Shown: one piece after another, positions 1 to 4,755 of the stretch
Numbering within the stretch: position 1 is the stretch's first letter
Layout of the letters: every line of letters starts with the position of its first letter
NCBI GenBank assembly: GCA_016712625.1
Contig: JADJQQ010000016.1
Coordinates: 1 to 5,270 of the forward strand
Length of the DNA: 5,270 nt
From: Candidatus Competibacteraceae bacterium
GTDB taxonomy: Bacteria > Pseudomonadota > Gammaproteobacteria > Competibacterales > Competibacteraceae
Reading direction: 5' to 3'
Notes under the pieces: model-generated
Database searches by the model: none
What the model was told of the DNA's origin: nothing
Seen by the model: the letters and a program-made list of their open reading frames with translations, nothing else
Position numbers and translations under genes: made by a program

Positions 1-1330
1 CAGCCACGGGCCAGCATTGAGGGTGCTGTATTCGATCAATAGCGCGTGTTTGGTGAGCTTTAGGCCAGCCGCTATCGTGCGTTCATGCTCTGATTGCACA
101 GCCCACTTAATCAGGCTCTCCGATTGTTCCATCATCGCCTTGCGTCGATCTTCGTCGGATTCTTCCGATGCGCTGCGAGACAAAACGGCGGATTCTTTAG
201 CGATCAGGCGCGATAGGCCATCTACAAAACCAGTTGCTATTGATCCTTCGTTGGTTGGGTCAGGACGCCAAAACTTACCCGTCCACATGATCCAGCCCAG
301 CCCCAGGGCATACCATAACCGGCCTTGGTAGTAGTGGCGGATTCGGTGCGAGTTCGCCAGATGGGTGCAACGGCTGACCGTTGGCAAGGCTAATAGCGTT
401 TCAGTCGTCGCCTTTCCTTGGCCTGGTTCGTTAGCTCTTGGCTGACTTTTCCGACCGCTATGCCCGTCTTGCACATCGGCAATAGCTTTATCGATTGTGG
501 CCTGGCCATAAGTGCGCCCATCGGCGTAATGCGGCTTATCCCACTTCTCGCGCATTAAACCCGACTGCCGAAAGAGCCGGTCTACGCGGTCAGTATAGCG
601 ATCCGTCCACCACGCCAGCAGATTACACAACGCCAGATCGGCGGCGGAATGATCCGCGCCAGCATCGCCGCTCCAAAGCCTATCGAAAGCCATCCCTTGC
701 CTGGAGGCGCGAATCTTGGCGATCAATGCCGCATCGTCCAGGTCAAGCGCACCCGCTGCACTCGGTTTGTCCACAGGCTGGGATGCGGCATGGGGTTTTG
801 CTGCAAAGATGCGAGCGTGAACCGCTGCTATCTCGGTCGTAATATCCGCTAAAGCGTCATGGCCGTTAAATCGGTTGCCGGTGACAGTCAGATAACGGCC
901 ATCCTCGTACAGCTCCACCTTCCCCTTGCGTCTCCCTCCCTGTGGAAGCGTTCCGAATCCGAACAGCCGCAAGCCGCGTCCGCTAGGCGATACTTCGCAG
1001 TAGGTCGGTAACTCTGAGACGATCCGCGCTGCTTCTGACTCCAGTTCGCCGGTGTCCGGGTTCAGGCACTTATCCAGGTCAGTCCCAACAATGCCGGTTT
1101 CCTTGGTCAACACAATACCCATACCGGAGAAGCCACCGGCCTGATAGGCCGCCAGTGCCTTGGCGTAGGTCGTCCAGGTGGTCGGGTCGTTCACCTTGGC
1201 CAATGCGCCATGGGCCTGATACGGCGTCTTGGTGGTCTTGCCGTTGCGCTCTTCGAGCTTCCACAGCACCCATTGCGGAATCGCCTTCAAGTGCGTCGGG
1301 AATGGCATCGGGATTGAGGGTAGGCTTCAT
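1..1330 (-). CDS. PrimPol-type phage/plasmid replication protein (NrS-1-like primase-polymerase, D5 N-terminal region), partial, with apparent frameshift
   Basis: Likely DNA primase-polymerase that starts replication of the element. Numbering assumes the frameshift is corrected. The N-terminus (IPDAL, KAIPQWVLW at 10-23) is typical of this family. Motif I is GTDLD (82-86), with the two acidic residues expected to bind metal. SPSGRGLRLF (114-123) is the motif II region, with Arg where relatives often have His. ELYEDGRYLTVTGN follows (139-152). Residues about 196-265 (FDRLWSGD, ADLALCNLLAWW, RLFRQSGLMREKW) match the helical domain after the primase. From about 335 the sequence resembles the D5 N-terminal region; a superfamily 3 helicase would be expected beyond the window but is not seen. 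The start at 1330 has GGAGG seven bases upstream and overlaps the stop of the previous gene as ATGA. One extra base near 1289-1290 breaks this frame, which then stops at 1079. The downstream frame is open from an ATG at 1308 to base 1. Family confidence is high; intactness is uncertain. Confidence 0.85.
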
Positions 1331-1533
1331 GCTTTACCCTCCAAGTCTCGCTCTTGTTCCAGCAAGGCGTTTTCGACCCGCGTTAACAACGAATCCGCCA
1401 ACTCCCTGGCTTCTTCGAAATAGCTATCACGTTCCTCCTGATCCTCCAGGACGCCATAGTCATCAGCGGCCATTACTAAAGCGGCGCTCAATTGCTCCAG
1501 GCATTCGCAGATTTCGTTTATTGATAGGCTCAT
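1327..1533 (-). CDS. Small acidic hypothetical protein of the replication operon
   Basis: A 68-residue protein of unknown function that I do not recognise. It is strongly acidic (DDYGVLEDQEERD at about 24-36), has no membrane segment, and looks mostly helical, with heptad-like leucines in the C-terminal half (AREL, LLTRVENALLEQE). The start is well supported: AAGGAGG lies seven bases upstream of ATG 1533, and the ATG overlaps the stop of the ProQ/FinO gene as ATGA. Its own stop overlaps the primase start in the same way. Translational coupling on both sides suggests a product made in fixed ratio with the RNA chaperone and the primase. A role as an accessory or adaptor of replication is inference from position only. 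The extra cysteine (C9) and absence of a Cys pair argue against a zinc finger. Confidence 0.75.
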   Translation of the reverse strand: MSLSINEICECLEQLSAALVMAADDYGVLEDQEERDSYFEEARELADSLLTRVENALLEQERDLEGKA

Positions 1534-2042
1534 GGTTTCGCCTCCTTGCGGGTAACGGTGGCGGTCGTAACGGTTCCGGCCTTGGGTTTCAGCTTCAAAA
1601 CGGGCCGGGCGGTTGGGACAGGATCAGGTGGCGTGGTATCCACAGGCGGTGCTGAGGGTTCGGGTGAAGTCTGGCTCTGTGGAGACTTGGGTTTCTTGCG
1701 CTTTCGGCGCTCTTTCAGCTGCTTGGCGGCATGGGTGCGCTGTGCTTCAGTGACTTCGCCGTCAACCTCACCTGCCAGGTTGTAGCGAGCGCCACCCTTG
1801 GCCAGCGATTGCAGATACCAGCTATCGCCGACATGCCAAGCCAGAGCGCGGGCGATGCGGATATTGGCGATGCCTTCGCCTTCGAGCGCGGCGCGGATGT
1901 CCAGGTGAATCTTGATTTTGAGCGACTTGAACTCGGCAAGCACCGGGAAGCGGGCGCGAAGCGTGGCCAGGAGTATCTGCGTTTTTGCCGCCGTGGATTC
2001 AGAGGGGGTGACAGATTTCGAAGGTTCGGATATAGTTTGCAT
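1530..2042 (-). CDS. ProQ/FinO-domain RNA chaperone
   Basis: A 170-residue RNA-binding protein of the ProQ/FinO family. These proteins bind intrinsic-terminator hairpins with U tails and control sRNAs and antisense RNAs. The domain spans about 20-115: LLATLRARFPVL (24-35), LKIKIHLDI (41-49), WYLQSLAKGGARYNL (75-89, including the conserved tyrosine and GAR segment) and GEVTEAQRTHAAKQL (95-109). A basic stretch follows (ERRKRKK, 111-117), then a Pro/Ser/Thr-rich tail (about 118-148) and a basic end, which look disordered. Start chosen at ATG 2042, with AGGA nine bases upstream. An in-frame ATG at 2081 would add 13 residues but lies beside the terminator hairpin and has no good ribosome binding site. 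First gene of a coupled operon with the 68-residue protein and the primase. A predicted plus-strand RNA covers its ribosome binding site, so antisense control is possible. Confidence 0.88.
   Translation of the reverse strand: MQTISEPSKSVTPSESTAAKTQILLATLRARFPVLAEFKSLKIKIHLDIRAALEGEGIANIRIARALAWHVGDSWYLQSLAKGGARYNLAGEVDGEVTEAQRTHAAKQLKERRKRKKPKSPQSQTSPEPSAPPVDTTPPDPVPTARPVLKLKPKAGTVTTATVTRKEAKP
2008..2036 (+). promoter_or_regulatory. Predicted sigma70 promoter antisense to the ProQ/FinO gene
   Basis: GTGACA at 2008-2013 (5 of 6 to TTGACA) and TATAGT at 2031-2036 (5 of 6 to TATAAT) are separated by exactly 17 bp. It lies inside the 5' end of the ProQ/FinO coding region and points away from that gene, toward the plus-strand terminator about 50-70 bp downstream. 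Expected start near 2043. A chance match inside a coding region cannot be excluded. Confidence 0.5.
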
Positions 2043-2106
2043 AACGATTTGTCCTGATCGGCGCTCTAACGCCGGTTGCATTGAACCCGCGAAAGCGGGT
2101 TTTTTG
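2043..2106 (+). ncRNA. Predicted FinP-like antisense RNA opposite the ProQ/FinO leader
   Basis: The predicted transcript is about 64 nt and runs from the promoter to the terminator. After a 13-nt 5' end, stem-loop 1 pairs 2056-2063 with 2070-2077 around the loop CTCTAA. Its core is CGGCG/CGCCG, with two G-U wobbles that exist only in plus-strand RNA; in minus-strand RNA they become A-C mismatches. A six-nt spacer leads to stem-loop 2, the terminator (AACCCGC, GAAA loop, GCGGGTT, U tail). FinP, the known FinO target, also has two stem-loops, a short linker and a U tail. The RNA would be fully complementary to the ProQ/FinO mRNA just upstream of its AUG, including the AGGA ribosome binding site (complement of 2052-2055). 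No protein-coding gene reads into this terminator. Function and transcription are inferred. Confidence 0.45.
2084..2106 (+). terminator. Intrinsic terminator, plus strand
   Basis: Perfect 7-bp stem AACCCGC/GCGGGTT with a GAAA tetraloop (2084-2101), running straight into a T run that ends at 2105. The T run follows the stem only on the plus strand, so it ends plus-strand transcription, although all recognised genes around it are on the minus strand. Confidence 0.75.
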
Positions 2107-2125
2107 TTGCCCGAAATTTGGGCAA
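2107..2125. promoter_or_regulatory. 19-bp near-perfect palindrome, possible operator
   Basis: TTGCCC and GGGCAA flank a GAAATTT centre, giving a nearly symmetric 19-bp site between the HTH gene and the ProQ/FinO gene. It could bind a dimeric repressor such as the neighbouring HTH protein, or simply be a leader hairpin of the ProQ/FinO mRNA. No convincing minus-strand promoter hexamers were found beside it. Confidence 0.3.
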
Positions 2126-2171
2126 AGCGGGACTACGCCAGCCGAAGGACTAGCGGTGAGGAAGGGATTTA

Positions 2172-2200
2172 AGGCCATCGGGCCGAGCCTAGAGCTAGGC
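2172..2200 (-). terminator. Weak hairpin pair at the end of the HTH gene
   Basis: GCCTA/TAGGC (2187-2200) overlaps the HTH stop codon. It is followed on the minus strand by a GGCC/GGCC hairpin and a short TTAAAT. The T run is poor, so this may be an inefficient terminator, a stability element or chance. Read-through from the HTH gene into the ProQ/FinO operon is therefore plausible. Confidence 0.25.
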
Positions 2201-2416
2201 GGCTATCTGGGATTTGAGAAGCTTTTCGACCGCATCGGCAATATCGGGCCGCCAGCGGCGGATGCGGTGGAGCGTCCAGTAATTGCCGCGCCGATTAATG
2301 ATTCGGGCGTCTGGTGGGGGGATTTTGCCGAGCGCGGCGCGTTGGTGGACCGCAACGCTTGAGATACCTAGGCATTCGCCAAGGTGTAACGCGCTAATGA
2401 CGGTCTTTGGACTCAT
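2195..2416 (-). CDS. Small helix-turn-helix DNA-binding protein
   Basis: A 73-residue protein that is almost entirely a DNA-binding domain. The helix-turn-helix lies at about 6-28 (VISALHLGECLGISSVAVHQRAA), with LGISSVAVHQ as turn and recognition helix. A segment GKIPPPDARI follows, then a wing-like NYWTLHRIRRWRPDIA (about 45-60). This arrangement (helix-turn-helix, PPPD, YW, IRxWRPDIA) is typical of small phage and plasmid regulators related to the AlpA/excisionase type. It is probably a transcriptional regulator, perhaps of the ProQ-primase operon downstream; that role is inferred from position. Start at ATG 2416 is preceded by AGAGG at five bases. A 14-codon leader peptide lies immediately upstream in the same frame, separated by one TAA and five sense codons, so expression may depend on reinitiation. 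Confidence 0.75.
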   Translation of the reverse strand: MSPKTVISALHLGECLGISSVAVHQRAALGKIPPPDARIINRRGNYWTLHRIRRWRPDIADAVEKLLKSQIAA

Positions 2417-2431
2417 CCTAGCCTCTGAATT

Positions 2432-2476
2432 TTAGCTATGGCTTTCAGCGAGGCCAGGCGGCGCATAATAAAGCAT
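2432..2476 (-). CDS. 14-codon leader peptide before the HTH gene
   Basis: Encodes MLYYAPPGLAESHS then TAA. Its Shine-Dalgarno sequence, AGGAGGTG (complement of 2481-2488), is near-perfect and sits five bases before the ATG. It is much stronger than the site of the HTH gene itself. The frame is the same as that of the HTH gene, whose ATG comes 15 bases after the TAA. The Tyr-Tyr and Pro-Pro codon pairs could slow ribosomes. It is either a regulatory leader peptide or the front end of the HTH gene cut off by a nonsense change. Confidence 0.45.
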   Translation of the reverse strand: MLYYAPPGLAESHS

Positions 2477-2518
2477 GGGCCACCTCCTCGCTTGGATGCC
2501 TTGGGGCTGGATTTTAAA

Positions 2519-2557
2519 GGCGTCGTGAGTTGCCCTGGTAAGCTTTTTCACGACGCC
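2519..2557 (-). promoter_or_regulatory. Leader hairpin upstream of the leader peptide
   Basis: Perfect 10-bp inverted repeat GGCGTCGTGA/TCACGACGCC with a 19-nt loop. On the minus strand it is followed by TTTAAAAT, so it could act as an attenuator or weak terminator before the leader peptide. It lies between the predicted promoter and the strong ribosome binding site. Confidence 0.4.
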
Positions 2558-2568
2558 GCCTAAATTCC

Positions 2569-2608
2569 CTTGCCTTGCCAGCACTTACAGCCTGTGCGGC
2601 GAGGCAAG
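2569..2608. promoter_or_regulatory. Long imperfect hairpin near the predicted transcript start
   Basis: CTTGCCTTGCCAGCAC (2569-2584) pairs with 2594-2608 around a nine-base loop, with one bulged A and one T-G wobble. The stem starts within about ten bases of the predicted minus-strand transcript start, so it would form a 5' hairpin. The wobble pairs only in plus-strand RNA, so strand is uncertain. Confidence 0.4.
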
Positions 2609-2622
2609 AAAACGATATGCAC

Positions 2623-2650
2623 ATTCTACAGCGACAAGAAAATTTTTCCA
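2623..2650 (-). promoter_or_regulatory. Predicted promoter for leader peptide and HTH gene
   Basis: On the minus strand, TGGAAA (2650-2645, 4 of 6 to the -35 consensus) and TAGAAT (2628-2623, 5 of 6 to the -10 consensus) are separated by 16 bp in an AT-rich patch. The start would be near 2616, giving a leader of about 140 nt before the leader peptide that contains both hairpins. Confidence 0.4.
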
Positions 2651-2802
2651 TAAAATGTGTGTTTGTGTTAAAAATGACACAACATATTGCGCTTAAGGCG
2701 TTCAATAGCTCCTTGTTTCCGCTGCTAATTCTGAAGCATCCATAAACGTTTCAGAGACAGAAAACCGAGGTCGCTGGAAACCTTGTTGTAAAGGGATAGC
2801 TG
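2651..2802. other. Short gene-free stretch
   Basis: AT-rich DNA between the promoter above and the operon terminator. Open frames crossing it (2514-2705 and 2702-2986, minus) run through hairpins or the terminator and have no credible start. Nothing else was recognised. Confidence 0.5.
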
Positions 2803-2837
2803 AAAAAGCCCGCTGTGATTTCTCCGGCGGGCTTTGT
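2803..2837 (-). terminator. Intrinsic terminator of the HTH/coiled-coil/32-codon operon
   Basis: Nine-bp stem AAAGCCCGC/GCGGGCTTT (2805-2813 with 2827-2835) and a 13-base loop. On the minus strand the stem ends in TTTTT, which fits termination of the operon that starts near 3723. On the plus strand it is followed by GTTGTTT, so it may work weakly in both directions. Confidence 0.8.
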
Positions 2838-2945
2838 TGTTTAATGCATCGCTCGAATGTGCGGAACCAGCAGGGAATTGAACAGATGCGCCATGGCGGC
2901 AAGGGCGCGGTGGCACAAAACTTCTCAAGGAAGGTTCGGCAAGGG

Positions 2946-3044
2946 TTACGGCGCTTTCGAGACTTCAAAGGGCGCTTTGGAATCACCCAAGCGATAGACG
3001 TTACGACGCGAACCGGTTGAACCGGTAGAATGGATGCTACTCAT
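2946..3044 (-). CDS. 32-residue Ser/Gly-rich small protein
   Basis: A 32-codon gene with ATG at 3044 and TAA at 2946-2948. The case rests on its ribosome binding site: AGGAG (complement of 3053-3057) eight bases upstream. The peptide starts with a flexible MSSIHSTGSTGS, continues RRNVYRLGDSK and ends APFEVSKAP. It is basic, with no membrane segment and no cysteines. I do not recognise it. It is the last gene before the terminator at 2803-2837 and probably belongs to the operon with the AlpA-like and coiled-coil genes. A longer frame reaching back to 3215 exists, but that extension crosses the palindromes and the end of the previous gene and is rejected. Confidence 0.5.
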   Translation of the reverse strand: MSSIHSTGSTGSRRNVYRLGDSKAPFEVSKAP

Positions 3045-3136
3045 GGTGCCTACTCCTATCGTTGGCACTGTGGATAGTCCGGCTTGGGTGGTGGTACACC
3101 TAGGCCGGGCGCTCGTACTCCGGTTTGAAACCGGAG
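3045..3136. promoter_or_regulatory. Palindrome-rich region before the 32-codon gene
   Basis: Three inverted repeats lie between the coiled-coil gene and the 32-codon gene. The first is a perfect 19-bp palindrome, CTCCGGTTT/AAACCGGAG around a central G (3118-3136), starting four bases past the coiled-coil gene stop. The second is a 14-bp stem (3077-3090 with 3097-3110, loop GTGGTA) that pairs fully only in plus-strand RNA: its three G-U wobbles become A-C mismatches on the other strand. The third is a 5-bp stem (3046-3050 with 3064-3068) whose loop holds the Shine-Dalgarno sequence of the 32-codon gene. It may be a structured leader, an antisense RNA or a DNA recognition site. There is no T run after either long hairpin, so they are not ordinary terminators. 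Confidence 0.5.
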
Positions 3137-3139
3137 AAT

Positions 3140-3499
3140 TCAAATAACCTTTGCCAGTCGGGCAAGGACGCCGATAACAAGCGTCGTTTGCAAAATCCCG
3201 ACACCAACAACCCAACGAACTAACTCCGCTTTCGTGTCCGCAATGGCGCGGTGTGTTTCCGCTAACTCTTTCTTGAGTTCAGCGCGTAGTACCTCAATAT
3301 CGCGCTTCACATCCAAGCGTAGCGTTTCAATATCCCGCCGTAGGTTCTGTTCGTGGCTCTCTACGTCTTGCTTGGTGGAAAGTTGCTTTTCTACCAGGTC
3401 AGCAAGGGCGCGGGCCTGTGTCTCTGCCTGTTGTTCGGTAAAGCCTCCCGCCTTCAGACGTGTCGCAAATTCCAAGGTATCCAGAACAATCGTACTCAT
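3140..3499 (-). CDS. DUF1640/CCDC90-like coiled-coil protein with C-terminal membrane anchor
   Basis: A 119-residue protein. The N-terminal segment (LDTLEFATRLKAGGFTEQQAETQARAL, in part 6-32) matches the start of DUF1640-type proteins. Residues about 33-90 form a charged coiled coil with repeated units (RRDIETLRLDVKRDIEVLR, 54-72). A hydrophobic segment at about 94-113 (VVGVGILQTTLVIGVLARL) is a likely single membrane helix, so the coil would sit on the cytoplasmic face. Bacterial members are common near mobile elements, but their function is not established; eukaryotic relatives are mitochondrial membrane proteins. The start ATG overlaps the stop of the AlpA-like gene (ATGA, 3496-3499), so the two are translationally coupled. 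An unusual partner for an HTH regulator. Confidence 0.75.
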   Translation of the reverse strand: MSTIVLDTLEFATRLKAGGFTEQQAETQARALADLVEKQLSTKQDVESHEQNLRRDIETLRLDVKRDIEVLRAELKKELAETHRAIADTKAELVRWVVGVGILQTTLVIGVLARLAKVI

Positions 3500-3699
3500 G
3501 CGAGTTCTGGCCTTTGAGGCTGAGGCTTTCGGCTTTGCTCATCAAGCCAGTGTTCAATCGCGGCGCGGCGGTAGTAAATCTTGCGTCCCATTTCGATATA
3601 GGCCGGACCTTTGCCTTCTTTTCGCCAGCGGTGCAGGGTAGCAATACCTAACCGCAGTGCGTTGGCGGCTTCACCGGTATTCAATAGGTCGTTGCTCAT
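3496..3699 (-). CDS. AlpA-like helix-turn-helix regulator (excisionase type)
   Basis: A 67-residue winged helix-turn-helix protein of the AlpA/MerR-like excisionase type. The pattern is clear: LLNTGEAANALRLGIATLHRW (part of 5-25, helix-turn-helix), RKEGKGPAYIEMGRKIYYRRA (26-46, the wing, with GP and a GRKIYY strand) and IEHWLDEQ (48-55). Such proteins regulate integrase or excision genes of prophages and islands, or act as directionality factors. No integrase is visible here, so the exact role is open. The ATG at 3699 is preferred. A GTG at 3723 in the same frame coincides with the predicted transcript start and would leave no leader, though a weak AAGG lies before it. First gene of the operon with the coiled-coil protein and probably the 32-codon gene. 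Confidence 0.82.
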   Translation of the reverse strand: MSNDLLNTGEAANALRLGIATLHRWRKEGKGPAYIEMGRKIYYRRAAIEHWLDEQSRKPQPQRPELA

Positions 3700-3729
3700 T
3701 CGTCTTTCACTCTCAAAAAGCACCTTGTG

Positions 3730-3758
3730 ATTATAGACTAATGATAACGAATAGTCAC
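3730..3758 (-). promoter_or_regulatory. Strong predicted promoter of the AlpA-like operon
   Basis: On the minus strand GTGACT (3758-3753, 4 of 6) and a perfect TATAAT (3735-3730) are 17 bp apart in an AT-rich island. The start is expected near 3723, about 24 bases before ATG 3699. Confidence 0.65.
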
Positions 3759-3798
3759 TAAAATAAATTATAATTGATTCATGATAATAAGAATTATC
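3741..3798. promoter_or_regulatory. AT-rich upstream region with possible operator repeats
   Basis: ATGATAA occurs at 3741-3747 and again at 3781-3787, 40 bp apart. A 6-bp inverted repeat GATAAT/ATTATC with loop AAGA lies at 3783-3798. The first copy overlaps the promoter spacer. These could be binding sites for the AlpA-like protein or a phage regulator; low complexity makes chance matches easy. Confidence 0.3.
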
Positions 3799-3885
3799 TT
3801 GAACTTAGCCCTTCCGATTGCCCTAAAACAGCGGGATTCCGGGCCATCGGCGATTCAACAGAGAAAATAATCACGGCGGGCAACG

Positions 3886-3900
3886 GTGAGGATTTCTCAC
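3886..3900. repeat. 15-bp palindrome, copy 1
   Basis: GTGAGGATTTCTCAC, palindromic except for one G-T pair. It sits in a 28-bp stretch (3877-3904) that matches 4732-4759 at 23 of 28 positions, so it shares ancestry with copy 2. Confidence 0.45.
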
Positions 3901-4184
3901 CATTCAGGGATTTCAAAGCCACGAAACACAGATGACAGTAGCGGTGACGCTGTAACCAGAGCAATTGTGCGTTGGTTAGGGTGGTGGGATGAGCGAGTGG
4001 GAAGCAATCAGGAGCGAGGACAGACTTAAACGCCGATCCGCGTTTTAGTCGCTCAGACGCCGAAGCCGATACCGGTATCAGTCAGCAGCAAGTCTCAAAG
4101 TGGAATAAGAAACTACAGAAGTCTCAGCAGCATCGAGCACAGTTGACGGAACGCTGGAACTACTCCACTACGATGCAGACGTAA
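3886..4184 (+). pseudogene. Relic of a phage/plasmid protein with a GISQQQVSKW helix-turn-helix
   Basis: Two overlapping plus-strand frames hold parts of one known protein type. The first frame (open to TAA at 4027) contains RWLGWWDERV around 3970-3996. The second (open 3993-4184) contains DAEADTGISQQQVSKWNKKL, followed by HRAQL. The GISQQQVSKW segment is the recognition part of a helix-turn-helix seen in phage and plasmid proteins, some of which carry ParB-like or adenine-methyltransferase domains; the WWDE-type segment precedes it in those relatives. The two parts are in different frames, there is no good start, and no catalytic domain follows, so this is a degraded fragment. It reads opposite to all intact genes here. 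The exact parent family is not certain. Confidence 0.5.
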
Positions 4185-4309
4185 GAGACACCTCAGAAAT
4201 AGAAAACGCGATGACCGGTTTTACTGAGCGATCCCAGCAGCCAAAGCCGGGCGGGCAGCAAAATAAATCATCGCGCAAACATAGGTTAATACAACTGGCG
4301 GAATCTGAC

Positions 4310-4510
4310 CTAAAAGCCGCACCGGCCTTTGTGAACCCCTGTGAATGCCGACTCCAACGTGCGAGCGTAGGGAGAAACTGCGACCACCGTGGCCGCTTGG
4401 GTGCGGTTTCTAGCTATGTCGGTGCCGTCGCTTCTAGAATCGTGACGGTTTACTCCCGCCGCCACCTGCTTCAAAAGCTCCCCGCAGCGGCGAATAGCGC
4501 GGCGGCAATG
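4310..4510 (-). pseudogene. Relic with RRxGELL motif, copy A
   Basis: An open minus-strand stretch of 66 codons without a start codon, bounded by stops. It encodes RAIRRCGELLKQ near its beginning, then a polar stretch (NRHDSRSDG) and TQAATVVAVSPYAR. In phage and plasmid proteins an RRxGELL helix is followed by a variable linker and a helix-turn-helix; the TQAA segment would be the start of that. Compared with the relic at 4671-4739, the shared motif differs mainly at third codon positions while the residues are kept. This shows past selection on the protein. It now lacks a start and the rest of the protein. Confidence 0.45.
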
Positions 4511-4555
4511 TCAGGTTTTGTTAGGTTCTCGTTATTCCCTCACGCGCGGGGGAGC
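4502..4555. repeat. REP-like repeat, copy A
   Basis: Matches 4916-4969 at 43 of 54 positions in the same orientation without gaps. It contains AGGTTCTC and a GC-rich imperfect palindrome of CCC, CACGCGCG, GGG type. The form resembles dispersed intergenic hairpin repeats. It overlaps the beginning of relic 4310-4510. Confidence 0.55.
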
Positions 4556-4670
4556 GGGGCGATTTCAACATTTTCAACAATTTTCTGGCCAGATATTCCC
4601 CCAAGCGGCGCTCGTAGATTTGGGTGTTGTTTACTTCAGGTCGGCGCCGTCCCGAAGCACGGTATGCTGA

Positions 4671-4739
4671 TTAACTTTCCCCTTGCCCTGACTCAATCTG
4701 CCGCAGCAACTCGCCACAGCGGCGGATGGCGCGGGCCAC
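4671..4739 (-). pseudogene. Relic with RRxGELL motif, copy B
   Basis: A 22-codon minus-strand remnant beginning GTG and encoding VARAIRRCGELLRQIESGQG before a TAA. The core RAIRRCGELL is identical in residues to the relic at 4310-4510, while the DNA differs mostly at synonymous positions. No ribosome binding site was found before the GTG, and a stop precedes it. It is best read as a fragment of a paralogous or earlier copy of the same gene. Confidence 0.45.
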
Positions 4740-4740
4740 T

Positions 4741-4755
4741 GTGAGGAATCCTCAC
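4741..4755. repeat. 15-bp palindrome, copy 2
   Basis: Perfect palindrome GTGAGGA/TCCTCAC around one A. It starts two bases beyond the GTG end of the 4671-4739 relic, where an operator or leader would be expected. Confidence 0.5.

Noticed and set aside
1079..1330. An 83-codon minus-strand gene as a separate product
   Set aside because: Only its first 14 residues resemble a protein family; the rest is the out-of-frame reading of the primase.
17..2172. Several plus-strand open frames opposite the replication operon
   Set aside because: They are antisense shadows of the primase, the 68-residue gene and the ProQ/FinO gene.
2850..2945. tRNA or attachment site near the operon terminator
   Set aside because: No cloverleaf or T-loop consensus, and no second copy of a core sequence in the window.
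2514..2986. Two minus-strand open frames across 2514-2705 and 2702-2986
   Set aside because: They run through leader hairpins and the intrinsic terminator. The first needs a TTG start only three bases from its AAGGAG; neither resembles a known protein.
3077..3136. Retron or diversity-generating retroelement RNA
   Set aside because: The hairpins invite the idea, but no reverse transcriptase, template repeat or variable repeat is in the window.
2946..3215. 89-codon version of the small protein before the terminator
   Set aside because: The extra N-terminal part crosses palindromes and the end of the coiled-coil gene; the AGGAG site supports the ATG at 3044.
4211..4744. 177-codon plus-strand open frame
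   Set aside because: No ribosome binding site, composition unlike a real protein, and it runs antisense across two recognisable minus-strand relics and a repeat.
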